Assembly: GCA_958412345.1 (NCBI GenBank)
Contig: CATYSO010000002.1
Location: 94,127-158,126 of the forward strand
DNA: 64,000 nucleotides
Direction of reading: 5' to 3'
Origin: an uncultured Collinsella sp.
Lineage (GTDB): Bacteria; Actinomycetota; Coriobacteriia; Coriobacteriales; Coriobacteriaceae
Shown here in pieces: positions 8,984 through 17,196 of this stretch. The translations under genes were made by a program, and so were the position numbers. Each line of letters starts with the position of its first letter. The first letter of the stretch is position 1. Under the pieces are notes generated by a model. The model did no database searches. It was not told where the DNA came from and saw only the letters and a list, made by a program, of their open reading frames with translations.

Positions 8984-9020
8984 GTTTGCCGGTATAAAGA
9001 CCGCCCACCAGGTCGCTTCA

Positions 9021-9063
9021 AACTAAAAGGCCCCGAGCAGTTCAATAAGCTGCTCGGGGCCTT
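9021..9063 (-). terminator. Terminator of the minus-strand penicillin-binding protein gene
   Basis: GGCCCCGAGCAG (9029-9040) and CTGCTCGGGGCC (9050-9061) form a perfect 12-bp stem. Read on the minus strand it is followed by TTTTAG. It faces the argR terminator, so the two genes converge. Confidence 0.8.
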
Positions 9064-9085
9064 GTTGGCTTTAGTCGCGTACTTC

Positions 9086-11284
9086 TTAGCCGACCGTATC
9101 GTCAGGCGTGGGCGAGGGGTCGGGAGTGGGCGTAGGCGTAGGCGTGCCGCCATCGCCGCCGGTCGAACCACCAGTGGAGCCGCCCGTCGAGCCACCGGTC
9201 GTACCGGTGCCGCCGGTGGTGTCGCCGCCCGTGGTCTCGGTGGTCGTGGTCGTCGTGGTAGTCGTTGTGGTGGTTTCCTCTTCCTCTTCCTTTTCGTCCT
9301 TGTCCTTGTCGTCGTTCTCCGACTTCTTGGTGTTATTGGTGCCGTAGAACTTCCAGACGCTGTTGTTCTTGTAGGTGGGCGCCGTTCCGGTCGCAAACTC
9401 CTCGCGCTCGGTACCGGTCAGAACGGTGTTCATAAACCGCTTAAAGACAGGCAGGTTGGTGCTGTCGCCCAGCAGGTCCGTGCCGTACTTTTGGATGGGG
9501 ATCTCGCCCGCGGAATAGCCGGTCCACAGGGCGCACGCCAGCTGCGGGGTATAGCCGCAGAACCAGAGGTTGGTGGTGTTGTCGGTGGTGCCCGTCTTGC
9601 CGGCATAGGGCTGGTTGACACTCAGGGCGCCGGCAGCACCCGTACCGCTGCCCTTCATGACGCCGGACAGAACATCGGTGACCGCGGCGGCCTCGCCCTC
9701 GGTAAGCACCTGTGAGGGATTGTCGGTGTGCTGGTACAGCACCGAACCGGTACGAGAGTCAATCTCGGTGATGGCGATCGGCTGGCGATAGTAGCCGCCG
9801 TTGGCAAACGTCGCGTAGGCGGCGGCCATCTCGAGCGGCGAGATCGAGCCGGTGCCGAGGGTCATGACGGGAACGTCCTCGATGTTGTCCTTGGCGGGGT
9901 CGATGCCGAGCTTTTTGACGAGCGAGATGATCTTGCTGTTGCCGACGGCTTCCGCCACCTGGATGTAGCCGGTGTTGGAGGAGTATGCCGTCGCCTGCTT
10001 AAGCGTGATGGTGCCGTAGCTTTGATTGGCGTAGTTTTGTACCTCGGTTGTGGTGCCCTTGGCCTTGAGCGGCGAGTTGCAGTTGAGGGTGACGTTGGGG
10101 TTCATGCCGTTTTGGATGGCAGTTGCCAGCGTAAAGGCCTTAAAGGTGGAGCCGACGGGACGCTTGGCCGTGGCATGGTTTACGTGGTTATCGTCGGCGT
10201 TGTAGTCGTAGCCGCCCACCATGCACTTGATGTAGCCGGTCTTGGGGTCGACGACGACCATGCCCATGTCCAGGCCGTCAAGCGAGAGCGTGTCGAGCTG
10301 CTCGCGGACGGCATTCTCTGCCACCTGCTGCATCGTGGGGTCGATGGTGGTCTTGACGGTCAGGCCGCCCTTAAAGAGCACGTCGGTCGAGAACTCCTGC
10401 TCCAGCAGCTGCTTGACGTAGGAGACAAAGTAGGGCTGCGAGTATACGTCGACGCCGCTGCCTGAGATTTCGGTCACATTGAGGGTGATGGGCTCGGCCT
10501 GTGCGGCATCGTGTTCCTCCTGGGTGATGTGGCCCAGGCGCAGCATGTTGTCGAGAACCTTGTTGCGACGGGACAGCGCCAGGTCGGGGTTGACCGTGGG
10601 GTCGTACTGCGAGGGCGAGTTGGGAAGGCCGATGAGCAGCGCGGCCTCGCTCAGGGTGAGGTCGGCGGCGCTCTTGGACAGATAGGTCTCGGCTGCGGCC
10701 TCGATGCCGTAGGCGCCGTGGCCGTAATAGATGGTGTTAAGGTACATCATGAGGATCTCGTCTTTGGAGTACATGTCCTCCATCTTGATGGCGATGTAGG
10801 CCTCGCGCACCTTACGCTCGATGGTCGAGTCGAACTGTTCCTCCTGCAGGATGGTGTTGCGCACCAGCTGCTGGGTGATAGTCGAGGCGCCTTCGTGCCC
10901 GCCGCCGAGGGTTGCCACCGCAGCACGCGCGATACCCCACAGGTCGATACCGCCGTGCTCGTAGAAGCGCTCGTCCTCGACGTCAACGGTGCCCTGCAGC
11001 ACGTAGGGGGAGACCTCGTCCTTGGTGATGGACTTGCGGTTTTGCGTGTAGAAGCTCGCTATCTTGTTGCCGTTACAGTCAACGATCTCGGTGGGCTCGC
11101 TCACCAGATACGCGTTGGCGTCGGTGTAGTCGGGCAGATCGGACAGCCAGCGGTTGACGTTGCCGACCATGCCGATGCCAAACGCCACGCCCGCAATCAG
11201 CAGAAAGCCCAAAAACGAGAGCAGGATTATGGGCAGGGCGTGCGTCTTTGAACGGCTGTGTCCCTGTCGTTGGCGAGGACCCAT
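9086..11284 (-). CDS. Class A penicillin-binding protein (transglycosylase/transpeptidase) with Thr/Gly-rich tail
   Basis: Bifunctional peptidoglycan synthase, 732 residues from the ATG at 11284, which is preceded by GGAGGT on the minus strand; an upstream in-frame extension lacks a site. One N-terminal membrane anchor (about residues 18-45). Glycosyltransferase motifs are EDERFYEHGGID and GASTITQQLVRN, then the region up to NTIYYGHGAYG. Transpeptidase motifs are STFK (SxxK), SSN (SxN) and KTGT. The last ~90 residues, after the penicillin-binding domain, are acidic/Lys-rich, then poly-Thr, then Gly-Thr-Ser and Pro-Thr repeats, probably an outside wall-spanning tail prone to length variation. 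Divergent from the U32 peptidase gene. Confidence 0.93.
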   Translation of the reverse strand: MGPRQRQGHSRSKTHALPIILLSFLGFLLIAGVAFGIGMVGNVNRWLSDLPDYTDANAYLVSEPTEIVDCNGNKIASFYTQNRKSITKDEVSPYVLQGTVDVEDERFYEHGGIDLWGIARAAVATLGGGHEGASTITQQLVRNTILQEEQFDSTIERKVREAYIAIKMEDMYSKDEILMMYLNTIYYGHGAYGIEAAAETYLSKSAADLTLSEAALLIGLPNSPSQYDPTVNPDLALSRRNKVLDNMLRLGHITQEEHDAAQAEPITLNVTEISGSGVDVYSQPYFVSYVKQLLEQEFSTDVLFKGGLTVKTTIDPTMQQVAENAVREQLDTLSLDGLDMGMVVVDPKTGYIKCMVGGYDYNADDNHVNHATAKRPVGSTFKAFTLATAIQNGMNPNVTLNCNSPLKAKGTTTEVQNYANQSYGTITLKQATAYSSNTGYIQVAEAVGNSKIISLVKKLGIDPAKDNIEDVPVMTLGTGSISPLEMAAAYATFANGGYYRQPIAITEIDSRTGSVLYQHTDNPSQVLTEGEAAAVTDVLSGVMKGSGTGAAGALSVNQPYAGKTGTTDNTTNLWFCGYTPQLACALWTGYSAGEIPIQKYGTDLLGDSTNLPVFKRFMNTVLTGTEREEFATGTAPTYKNNSVWKFYGTNNTKKSENDDKDKDEKEEEEETTTTTTTTTTTTETTGGDTTGGTGTTGGSTGGSTGGSTGGDGGTPTPTPTPDPSPTPDDTVG

Positions 11285-11446
11285 ATATTGACCTCCAGGT
11301 ATGTCGTGCCGGACGGTGGATGTGCCGTCGGGGCAGGATGGACATAAGTTATTACACGATAAACCAAACGGGGCGCGCGAGGCCTCGTGTATGCTGGAAG
11401 ACGGCATTTTTCAGAGTGAATGCATACCTTGGTAAGGAGTTTGTCG

Positions 11447-13405
11447 ATGACGATTCGGGCGATGGGGCCGAACGGACAATACAAGACTGGATTGGATGTT
11501 GTCAGTGCGGCGCTGCCCGAGCTGCTGGCGCCGGCGGGCGGGCTCGACCAGATGCTTGCGGCCATCGCCGCGGGTGCCGATGCCATCTATGCGGGGTTGG
11601 GCGGCTTTAACGCCCGTGTGAGCGCCCACGGCTTTACGGATGACGAGTTTGCGCGCGGCTGTGCTGTGGCGCATGCCCATGGCGTGCGTGTGTACGTGAC
11701 GCTCAACGTGTTCGTTTTTGACGATGAGTTGTCCGACGCCGTGGCGCTGGGGACGCATGCACTGGAGCTGGGCGCCGATGCTCTGATTGTCGCCGATGCC
11801 GGGTTGGCTTGTGCACTGCGCGCGGCGATTCCCGGGGTCGAGATTCACCTGTCCACGCAGGCGGGCGTTCATAGCGAAGGCGCCGTGCGGCTTGCCGCCG
11901 ATGAGTTGGGGGTCGAGCGCGTGACGACGGCGCGCGAGCTGACGGTCGACGAGATTGCGACGCTCTGTGCCACGGGCGTGCCCATCGAGGTATTCTGCCA
12001 CGGTGCGATTTGCATCGGCTATTCGGGGGCGTGCGAGTTCTCGGCCCTGCGGCGTGGACGATCGGCGATGCGCGGCGACTGCACGCAGCCGTGCCGTCTG
12101 GCGTACGACCTAGTGGACGAGGCGGGACAGAGCGTTGTCGCCGTCGAGGGGGATCGCCTGCTGTGCCCGCGCGACTATCTGGGTATTGCGCATCTGCCCG
12201 AGCTTGTAGATGCCGGCGCGGCGTCGCTCAAGATCGAGGGGCGCATGAAGAACCCCGATTACGTATTCAACGTTGTGCGGGTGTGGCGCCGGGCGCTCGA
12301 TATGCTGTGCGACGGCGCGTGGGACCCCGGTGCCGTGGAAGAGCTTGAACGCGAGCTGGGAAGGTCGTTTAACCGTGGGTTTACCGACGCGTATCTGCGG
12401 GGGCGTTCGGGTGCCGAGCTGATGAGTTTTGAGCGCGCAATTAACCAGGGCGTGCGCGTGGGGCGCTTGGTCGCTGTGGGCCACGAAGAGGTGACCGTTG
12501 AGCTCGACGCCGCCGTGGCAGCGGGTGACACGCTCGAGATTCGGTTTTATCCGGGTGTCGACGCGCGTCCCGATGTGCCCAAGCGCTGGCCGCAGGTGCC
12601 CTGCCCGGTGGATGCCGCAGCGGGGAAGCGCGTCGTCGTGCATTGCAAGCGTAAGGTGGATGCGGGCTGCGAGGTGTACCTGATTCGCAGCGCTGGCGTG
12701 TTGGATCAGACGGCGGCGGTGTTGGAGCGCATGCGGGCCGAGGCGGATGCGATTGCGCCCGTTGCGCGTGCCGTTGAGGTGCTGCCCTTTGAGGACGTTG
12801 CGGTGGATGGCGGTGCGTCGGCGGAGTTGGTGGAGTGCGCGGCTCCCGCTCGCATGGTTTTTGCTTGGCAGCTGATGGATGCCGACCCGCGCGGAGAACT
12901 CGATTTGTCCGACGCCGTTGTGGTGCTTGACGAGGTGTGCCGCACGGGTGACGCTGACCGGACCCGCTCGCTGATGCAGCGTGCCGGGCGCGTCGTCTGC
13001 CGCAACCTGGGACAGGTGGCGATGGCTCGCGAGCTGGGCGTGACGTTTGACGTGGCGGCGCCGGTGTTCTGCGCGAATCGGGTCACGCTTACCTGGCTGC
13101 GCGGACTCGGGGCGGGGCGGGTGTACTTGTCGGCCGAGTTGCTCGGCAATGATGCGGAGCGTATTGCCGAGCTTGCCGCTTGTCCCGGTGTCTTGGGGCC
13201 TGTCGATGCCGACCGTCCCGAGCTCATGGTGTGCGAGCACTGCTTGCTGATCGCCGAGGGCGTCTGCGCTACGGATGCGACGGGGCAGGTCCATTGTCGT
13301 GACTGCTCGCGCCGTCGGCAGGTACGCTATCTGGTCGAGCGTGACGGTACACGTCTGCCGGTCGCCGTTGACGCGTGCGGCAGGACGAGGATTTTCCTGT
13401 CGTAG
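11447..13405 (+). CDS. U32 family peptidase / tRNA hydroxylation-type protein
   Basis: 652 residues. LLAPAGGLDQMLAAIAAGADAIYAGL at the N-terminus begins the TIM-barrel-like fold. The family signature EVFCHGAICIGYSGACEFS is followed by RGDCTQPCRL and by LKIEGRMKNPDYV. Known U32 relatives include TrhP/RlhA, which act in RNA hydroxylation, and collagenase-like peptidases, so the precise role is open. The C-terminus has a Cys-rich segment (CEHC...C...CRDC) that could bind metal. ATG 11447 follows AAGGAG by 7 bases; the in-frame ATG at 11420 has a poorer site. No operon partner. Confidence 0.85.
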   Translation: MTIRAMGPNGQYKTGLDVVSAALPELLAPAGGLDQMLAAIAAGADAIYAGLGGFNARVSAHGFTDDEFARGCAVAHAHGVRVYVTLNVFVFDDELSDAVALGTHALELGADALIVADAGLACALRAAIPGVEIHLSTQAGVHSEGAVRLAADELGVERVTTARELTVDEIATLCATGVPIEVFCHGAICIGYSGACEFSALRRGRSAMRGDCTQPCRLAYDLVDEAGQSVVAVEGDRLLCPRDYLGIAHLPELVDAGAASLKIEGRMKNPDYVFNVVRVWRRALDMLCDGAWDPGAVEELERELGRSFNRGFTDAYLRGRSGAELMSFERAINQGVRVGRLVAVGHEEVTVELDAAVAAGDTLEIRFYPGVDARPDVPKRWPQVPCPVDAAAGKRVVVHCKRKVDAGCEVYLIRSAGVLDQTAAVLERMRAEADAIAPVARAVEVLPFEDVAVDGGASAELVECAAPARMVFAWQLMDADPRGELDLSDAVVVLDEVCRTGDADRTRSLMQRAGRVVCRNLGQVAMARELGVTFDVAAPVFCANRVTLTWLRGLGAGRVYLSAELLGNDAERIAELAACPGVLGPVDADRPELMVCEHCLLIAEGVCATDATGQVHCRDCSRRRQVRYLVERDGTRLPVAVDACGRTRIFLS

Positions 13406-13453
13406 GTGCCGCGTCGCGTCAGTTTGTTATCATAAGAGAGTTTATGGACTTCC

Positions 13454-13480
13454 AGCACCGCCGTTTTCGGCGAGGGTGCT
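13454..13480 (+). promoter_or_regulatory. Hairpin in the tyrS leader
   Basis: AGCACC (13454-13459) pairs with GGTGCT (13475-13480), with inner GCCG/CGGC, just before the AAAGGAGG of tyrS. It is too short for a T-box and lacks the T-box signature; function unknown. Confidence 0.35.
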
Positions 13481-13501
13481 ATAGCAAAAGGAGGATACCC
13501 A

Positions 13502-14713
13502 ATGCTGTCTGTTGACGAGCAAATGCGTATCATCACCTCGGGCGCTGCCCAAATCGTCCCCGAGGCCGACCTTCGCAAGAAGCTTGAGAAGGGCGAGCCC
13601 CTCAACATCAAGCTCGGCGTCGACCCCACCAGCCCCGACCTGCACCTGGGCCACGCCGTGCCGCTGCGCAAGATGCGTCAGTTCCAGGACCTGGGCCACA
13701 ACGTCACCCTCATCATCGGCAACGGTACCGCGTTGATTGGCGACCCTTCGGGCAAGAATTCCACCCGTCCGCAGCTTTCGCAGGAGCAGATCGAGGCCAA
13801 CGCCGAGACCTACGTGAGCCAGGCCATGAAGATCCTGGATCCCGAGAAGACCACCATCGTGCACAACGGTGACTGGATCTTGTCGATGGATCTGGCCGGT
13901 CTGCTGCAGGTGTGCTCCAAGTTCACCGTCGCTCGTATTCTCGAGCGCGACGACTTTACCAAGCGCTACCAGTCCCAGACGCCGATCGCCCTGCACGAGT
14001 TCCTGTATCCCGTGATGCAGGCATACGATTCGGTCATGATTAAGGCTGACGTGGAGATGGGCGGCACCGACCAGCTCTTCAACCTGCTCGCCGGCCGCGA
14101 GCTCATGGAGAAGATGGGCATGGAGCCGCAGATTGCGCTCACCATGCCGCTGCTCGAGGGCACCGACGGCGTGCGCAAGATGTCCAAGTCCTATGGCAAC
14201 TACATCGGCCTGACCGACGCTCCCAAGGATATGTTCGGCAAGACCATGTCCATCCCCGACGAGATGATCGGCAAGTACTATCGTCTGGCCAGCTCGCTCG
14301 CCCCGGCCGAGGTCGACAAGATCGACGCCGCCCTGGCCGACGGTTCTGCCGACCCCTACGAGCTCAAGCGCGCTCTGGGCCGCGACCTGTGCGATACCTA
14401 CCACGGCGCCGGCGCCGGCGACGAGGCCCAGGCCGAGTTCGACCGTGTGTTCAAGGAGGGCCAGCTCGCCGACTTCCCCGAGAAGCACGTTGAGCTGACT
14501 GTTAACGACGAGGGCCAGATCTACCTCGCCGGCCTGCTCAAGGACTTGGGTCTTTCGGCCAGCGCCGGTCAGGCCCGCCGCGACATCGACGGCGGCGGCG
14601 TCAAGATCAACGGCAAGGCTGTGGCTCCCAAGAGCTACAACATCGATCCGAGCGCCCTCAAGCTGGGTGACACCCTCTCCGTGGGCAAGCGCAAGGGTTT
14701 CAAGTTGGTCTAA
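13502..14713 (+). CDS. tyrS: Tyrosyl-tRNA synthetase
   Basis: Class I aminoacyl-tRNA synthetase charging tRNA-Tyr. 403 residues. The HIGH motif is seen as HLGH in SPDLHLGHAVPLRKM, and the KMSKS motif is intact in VRKMSKSYGNYIG. The C-terminal S4-like RNA-binding domain (about residues 340-403) contains SAGQARRDIDGGGVKING. AAAGGAGG lies just before ATG 13502. Its own terminator follows. Confidence 0.96.
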   Translation: MLSVDEQMRIITSGAAQIVPEADLRKKLEKGEPLNIKLGVDPTSPDLHLGHAVPLRKMRQFQDLGHNVTLIIGNGTALIGDPSGKNSTRPQLSQEQIEANAETYVSQAMKILDPEKTTIVHNGDWILSMDLAGLLQVCSKFTVARILERDDFTKRYQSQTPIALHEFLYPVMQAYDSVMIKADVEMGGTDQLFNLLAGRELMEKMGMEPQIALTMPLLEGTDGVRKMSKSYGNYIGLTDAPKDMFGKTMSIPDEMIGKYYRLASSLAPAEVDKIDAALADGSADPYELKRALGRDLCDTYHGAGAGDEAQAEFDRVFKEGQLADFPEKHVELTVNDEGQIYLAGLLKDLGLSASAGQARRDIDGGGVKINGKAVAPKSYNIDPSALKLGDTLSVGKRKGFKLV

Positions 14714-14740
14714 CGAGCGAGTTGACCTCACAAGTGCAAT

Positions 14741-14780
14741 AAGGCCGCAGCCGGGAATCCCGACTGCGGCCCTATTTGTT
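14741..14780 (+). terminator. Terminator after tyrS
   Basis: GGCCGCAG (14743-14750) pairs with CTGCGGCC (14764-14771), with an inner GGG/CCC pairing; the tail TATTTGTT is only moderately T-rich. Confidence 0.75.
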
Positions 14781-14938
14781 ACGCGGTTTTACCAAACCGC
14801 GTAACCGGTCGACGCTGCAAGCCCGCCAGAGCGGCAATCTGCCTTTCAACTTCGGCGGCATGACCATAAGGTCAATGCCGCCTCGTTTCAAGGCACCTTG
14901 CTCACTCTGGCGGGTTTTCGCTGTCGTTACCAAAACAG
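14779..14938. repeat. Highly structured intergenic element, nested inverted repeats
   Basis: Three hairpin units lie in tandem. TTACGCGGTTT (14779-14789) pairs perfectly with AAACCGCGTAA (14794-14804). CCCGCCAGAG (14822-14831) pairs with CTCTGGCGGG (14905-14914) and encloses GGCGGCATGACC (14854-14865) pairing with GGTC-A-ATGCCGCC (14870-14882). GCTGT/ACAGC follows. No coding frame explains it. It could be a structured RNA or a miniature palindromic element; I cannot tell which. Confidence 0.55.
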
Positions 14939-14955
14939 CGGCGCTGCCGTTGTTG

Positions 14956-15011
14956 TAGTCGTTTGGGACGTTCTTGAATGACTAGTCGTTTAAGAACGTC
15001 CCAAACGACTA
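14956..15011. repeat. Palindromic repeat, 20-bp arms (TAGTCGTT...AACGACTA family)
   Basis: Left arm 14956-14975 reads TAGTCGTTTGGGACGTTCTT; the right arm 14992-15011 is its exact reverse complement, with a 16-base spacer containing GACTAGTC. Related copies or halves occur at 16991-17019 and 60680-60736. No gene here. Confidence 0.85.
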
Positions 15012-15044
15012 TTGGTGCAAAGCAGCCTGCCCCCATTGCGCCAA
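15012..15044. repeat. Palindromic repeat, TTGGTGCAA...TTGCGCCAA family
   Basis: TTGGTGCAA (15012-15020) faces TTGCGCCAA (15036-15044) with one mismatch, and the spacer ends in CCCCCA. A close relative lies at 29448-29479 and a diverged one at 63912-63943. It directly abuts the previous palindrome. Confidence 0.6.
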
Positions 15045-15169
15045 GCGGCGTGTGCCGTTAAGCGGAAGGGGTGTTAGCGGGGCTTCCTTTTGGGCATACA
15101 ATGGCTATTGGTTTGCTGCGGTGAAGGTCTGTCCGCTCCGTAGCTTTTTCTACGGTTAAAGGAGTATGT

Positions 15170-16990
15170 ATGTCCGTTGAGGTCATGAGGACTGTGATCG
15201 AGGCCGCCGAGGGCCGCGTGCCCGTCGACACGCTGTTTACCAATGCGCAGATCGTCGACGTGTATGGCCAGCGTGTGGCGCCCGGTAGCGTTGCCGTCAA
15301 GGACGGTGTGATCGTCGGCGTGCTCTACGATGGTCGCGACGATGCCGCTGGCACCTACGAGGCAACTGAGGTCATCGACTGCCAGGGTCGCTATCTCGCT
15401 CCCGGTTTTATTGACGGGCATTTGCATATCGAGTCTTCAAACATCCGTCCCGCCGAGTATGCTCGCATGGCCGCGACGCGCGGTACTACTACCGCCATTG
15501 CCGACAGCCACGAGATTGCCAATGTTGCCGGTCTCGACGGCTTGCGCTTTATGATCGAGGACGGCCGCCGCGCACCCATCTCCATCAAGTACATGATGCC
15601 TTCGTGCGTGCCCGCACTGCCCGACGAGCAGGCCGGTGCCGTTATTTCGGCTGCCGATATGCAGGCGTTTTTTGCCGAGCATCCAGGCGATGTCTTTGGC
15701 CTGGGCGAAATGATGAACCTGCCGGGCGTCTTTATGGCCGACCCCGAGACCTGTGCTCGCATCGATGCTGCCAACCAGACGCCGTCCAAGCAGGTTGACG
15801 GCCACGCGCCGCTCGTTGCCGGTAAGGACCTCAACGCCTATGCCGCAGCAGGTATTATCGCCGACCACGAGTCGACGATTCCCGAGGAGGCACTCGACAA
15901 GCTGTCCCGCGGCATGTATGTGATGCTGCGTGAGGGCACGTGCAGCCACGACCTGGCCAATTTGTCCCCGATGCTGCTGGAGAACCCTGCCCGCGCCCGC
16001 CGCTGCTGCTTTGCGACCGACGACCGCGCTCCCTCCGACGCGCTTTCGACCGGCATGATCGACAATGCCTGCCGCGTGGCCATCGAGGCCGGTATCGACC
16101 CGGTGGTCGCTATCTCTATGGCGTCCCTCTCCACGGCTGAGGCATTTGGCTTGGACCACGGCTGCCGCAACCCGCACGAGCTGCGTGGTGCGATTGCCCC
16201 GGGCAAGCGTGCCGACCTGCTGGTGCTCAACGACCTGACGTTTGCCACGGCTCCGCATCGCGTATATGCCGCCGGCGTGCTCGTGGCGCAGGACGGCACC
16301 TTTGTGGGCGAGATCGCGCCCGAGATGGCCGAGGTTGCGGCCCTTGCCGATGAGCTGCGCGCCTCCGTTAAGCTGCCGAAGCTTTCGCTCGACGTGTTCG
16401 ACTATGCCTTTAAGCCGGGCGAGGCCGTGATCGACGTGGTGCCGGGTAAGGCCATCACGGGTATGGCTCGTCCCGAGACTGACGAGGGCCTGCGCCGCAT
16501 TATGCTGATCGAGCGCCATGGCCGCGGCGTGTCACTGCAGGCCGAGGGCGCCGACGGTGACGGTCCCGCGGGTCTGGGCCTGGTCGGCAAGCATATCGGT
16601 CGCGGCTGGGTGCGCGGCTTTACCATCACGGGCGGTGCCATCGCCTCGACGATTGGCCACGATTCGCACAACGTATGCGTCGTGGGCGATAACGCTGCCG
16701 ATATGATGGCGGCTGTTGAAGCCGTGGGGCAGGGCGGCCACGTGCTGGTGCGCAATGGCGAGGTCGTGGCGCGTATTCCGCTGGCGCTCGGCGGCCTGAT
16801 GAGCGAGGGCACGGCCGAGGATGTCGCCGCGCAGCACGACGACTTTATGGTCAAGGCGCGCGCCATGGGTATTGAGCCACCGCTCGATCCCATCATGGGC
16901 ATCATCTTCCTGCCCCTGCCGGTGATCCCGACACTCCGTATCCGCCCCGAGGGCATGTTCGACGTCACCACCTTCACCTACGCCGTCTAG
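15170..16990 (+). CDS. ade: Adenine deaminase
   Basis: Deaminates adenine to hypoxanthine for purine salvage. 606 residues, the usual length for the Ade family of amidohydrolases. Metal-binding GHLHIESS near residue 85, then TTTAIADSHEIANVAG, and the C-terminal Ade domain with GFTITGGAIASTIGHDSHN and MGIIFLPLPVIPTLRI. AAAGGAG precedes ATG 15170. The leader has a possible -10 TACAAT at 15097; no purine-riboswitch core was recognised. Confidence 0.94.
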   Translation: MSVEVMRTVIEAAEGRVPVDTLFTNAQIVDVYGQRVAPGSVAVKDGVIVGVLYDGRDDAAGTYEATEVIDCQGRYLAPGFIDGHLHIESSNIRPAEYARMAATRGTTTAIADSHEIANVAGLDGLRFMIEDGRRAPISIKYMMPSCVPALPDEQAGAVISAADMQAFFAEHPGDVFGLGEMMNLPGVFMADPETCARIDAANQTPSKQVDGHAPLVAGKDLNAYAAAGIIADHESTIPEEALDKLSRGMYVMLREGTCSHDLANLSPMLLENPARARRCCFATDDRAPSDALSTGMIDNACRVAIEAGIDPVVAISMASLSTAEAFGLDHGCRNPHELRGAIAPGKRADLLVLNDLTFATAPHRVYAAGVLVAQDGTFVGEIAPEMAEVAALADELRASVKLPKLSLDVFDYAFKPGEAVIDVVPGKAITGMARPETDEGLRRIMLIERHGRGVSLQAEGADGDGPAGLGLVGKHIGRGWVRGFTITGGAIASTIGHDSHNVCVVGDNAADMMAAVEAVGQGGHVLVRNGEVVARIPLALGGLMSEGTAEDVAAQHDDFMVKARAMGIEPPLDPIMGIIFLPLPVIPTLRIRPEGMFDVTTFTYAV

Positions 16991-17019
16991 TCATCGGGGA
17001 CGTTCTTAAACGACTAGTC
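16991..17019. repeat. Half copy of the TAGTCGTT/GGGACGTTCTT palindrome
   Basis: The stretch directly after the ade stop contains GGGGACGTTCTTAAACGACT and then AGTC, matching in reverse the right half of the 14956-15011 element. The other arm is missing, so this is probably a decayed copy. Confidence 0.6.
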
Positions 17020-17130
17020 GCCTGCGACGCTCTTTGGCGTGTCGCCTGACGCTGCGACCGTGGGACCTCTGGCGCGCGTGAGCTATTTGCTAGGTCCTTG
17101 TAACGTTTATGTCTGCGGGGTCTTATTCGT

Positions 17131-17190
17131 GCTCCCTTTGGGTACGGTGGGTTCGGATAGATGCCCGATTCCAACAAGCCCGAAGGGAGC
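17131..17190 (+). promoter_or_regulatory. Leader hairpin that would hide the ribosome-binding site of the HAD gene
   Basis: GCTCCCTT (17131-17138) is perfectly complementary to AAGGGAGC (17183-17190), and the latter is the Shine-Dalgarno sequence 6-7 bases before ATG 17197. The 44 bases between are rich in GGG/CCC and could form inner pairs. This is the arrangement of a translational switch; no known riboswitch class was recognised. Confidence 0.45.
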
Positions 17191-17196
17191 TTTTCT

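Noticed and set aside
8873..9715. Open frames over the Thr-rich tail of the penicillin-binding protein
   Set aside because: They reflect the repetitive acc/ggt codons of the real minus-strand gene.
13405..13501. T-box riboswitch before tyrS
   Set aside because: Only a 27-base hairpin fits in the 97-base gap; no T-box consensus or specifier loop, and the gap is too short.
15045..15169. Purine riboswitch before adenine deaminase
   Set aside because: No three-way-junction core with the conserved loops could be found.
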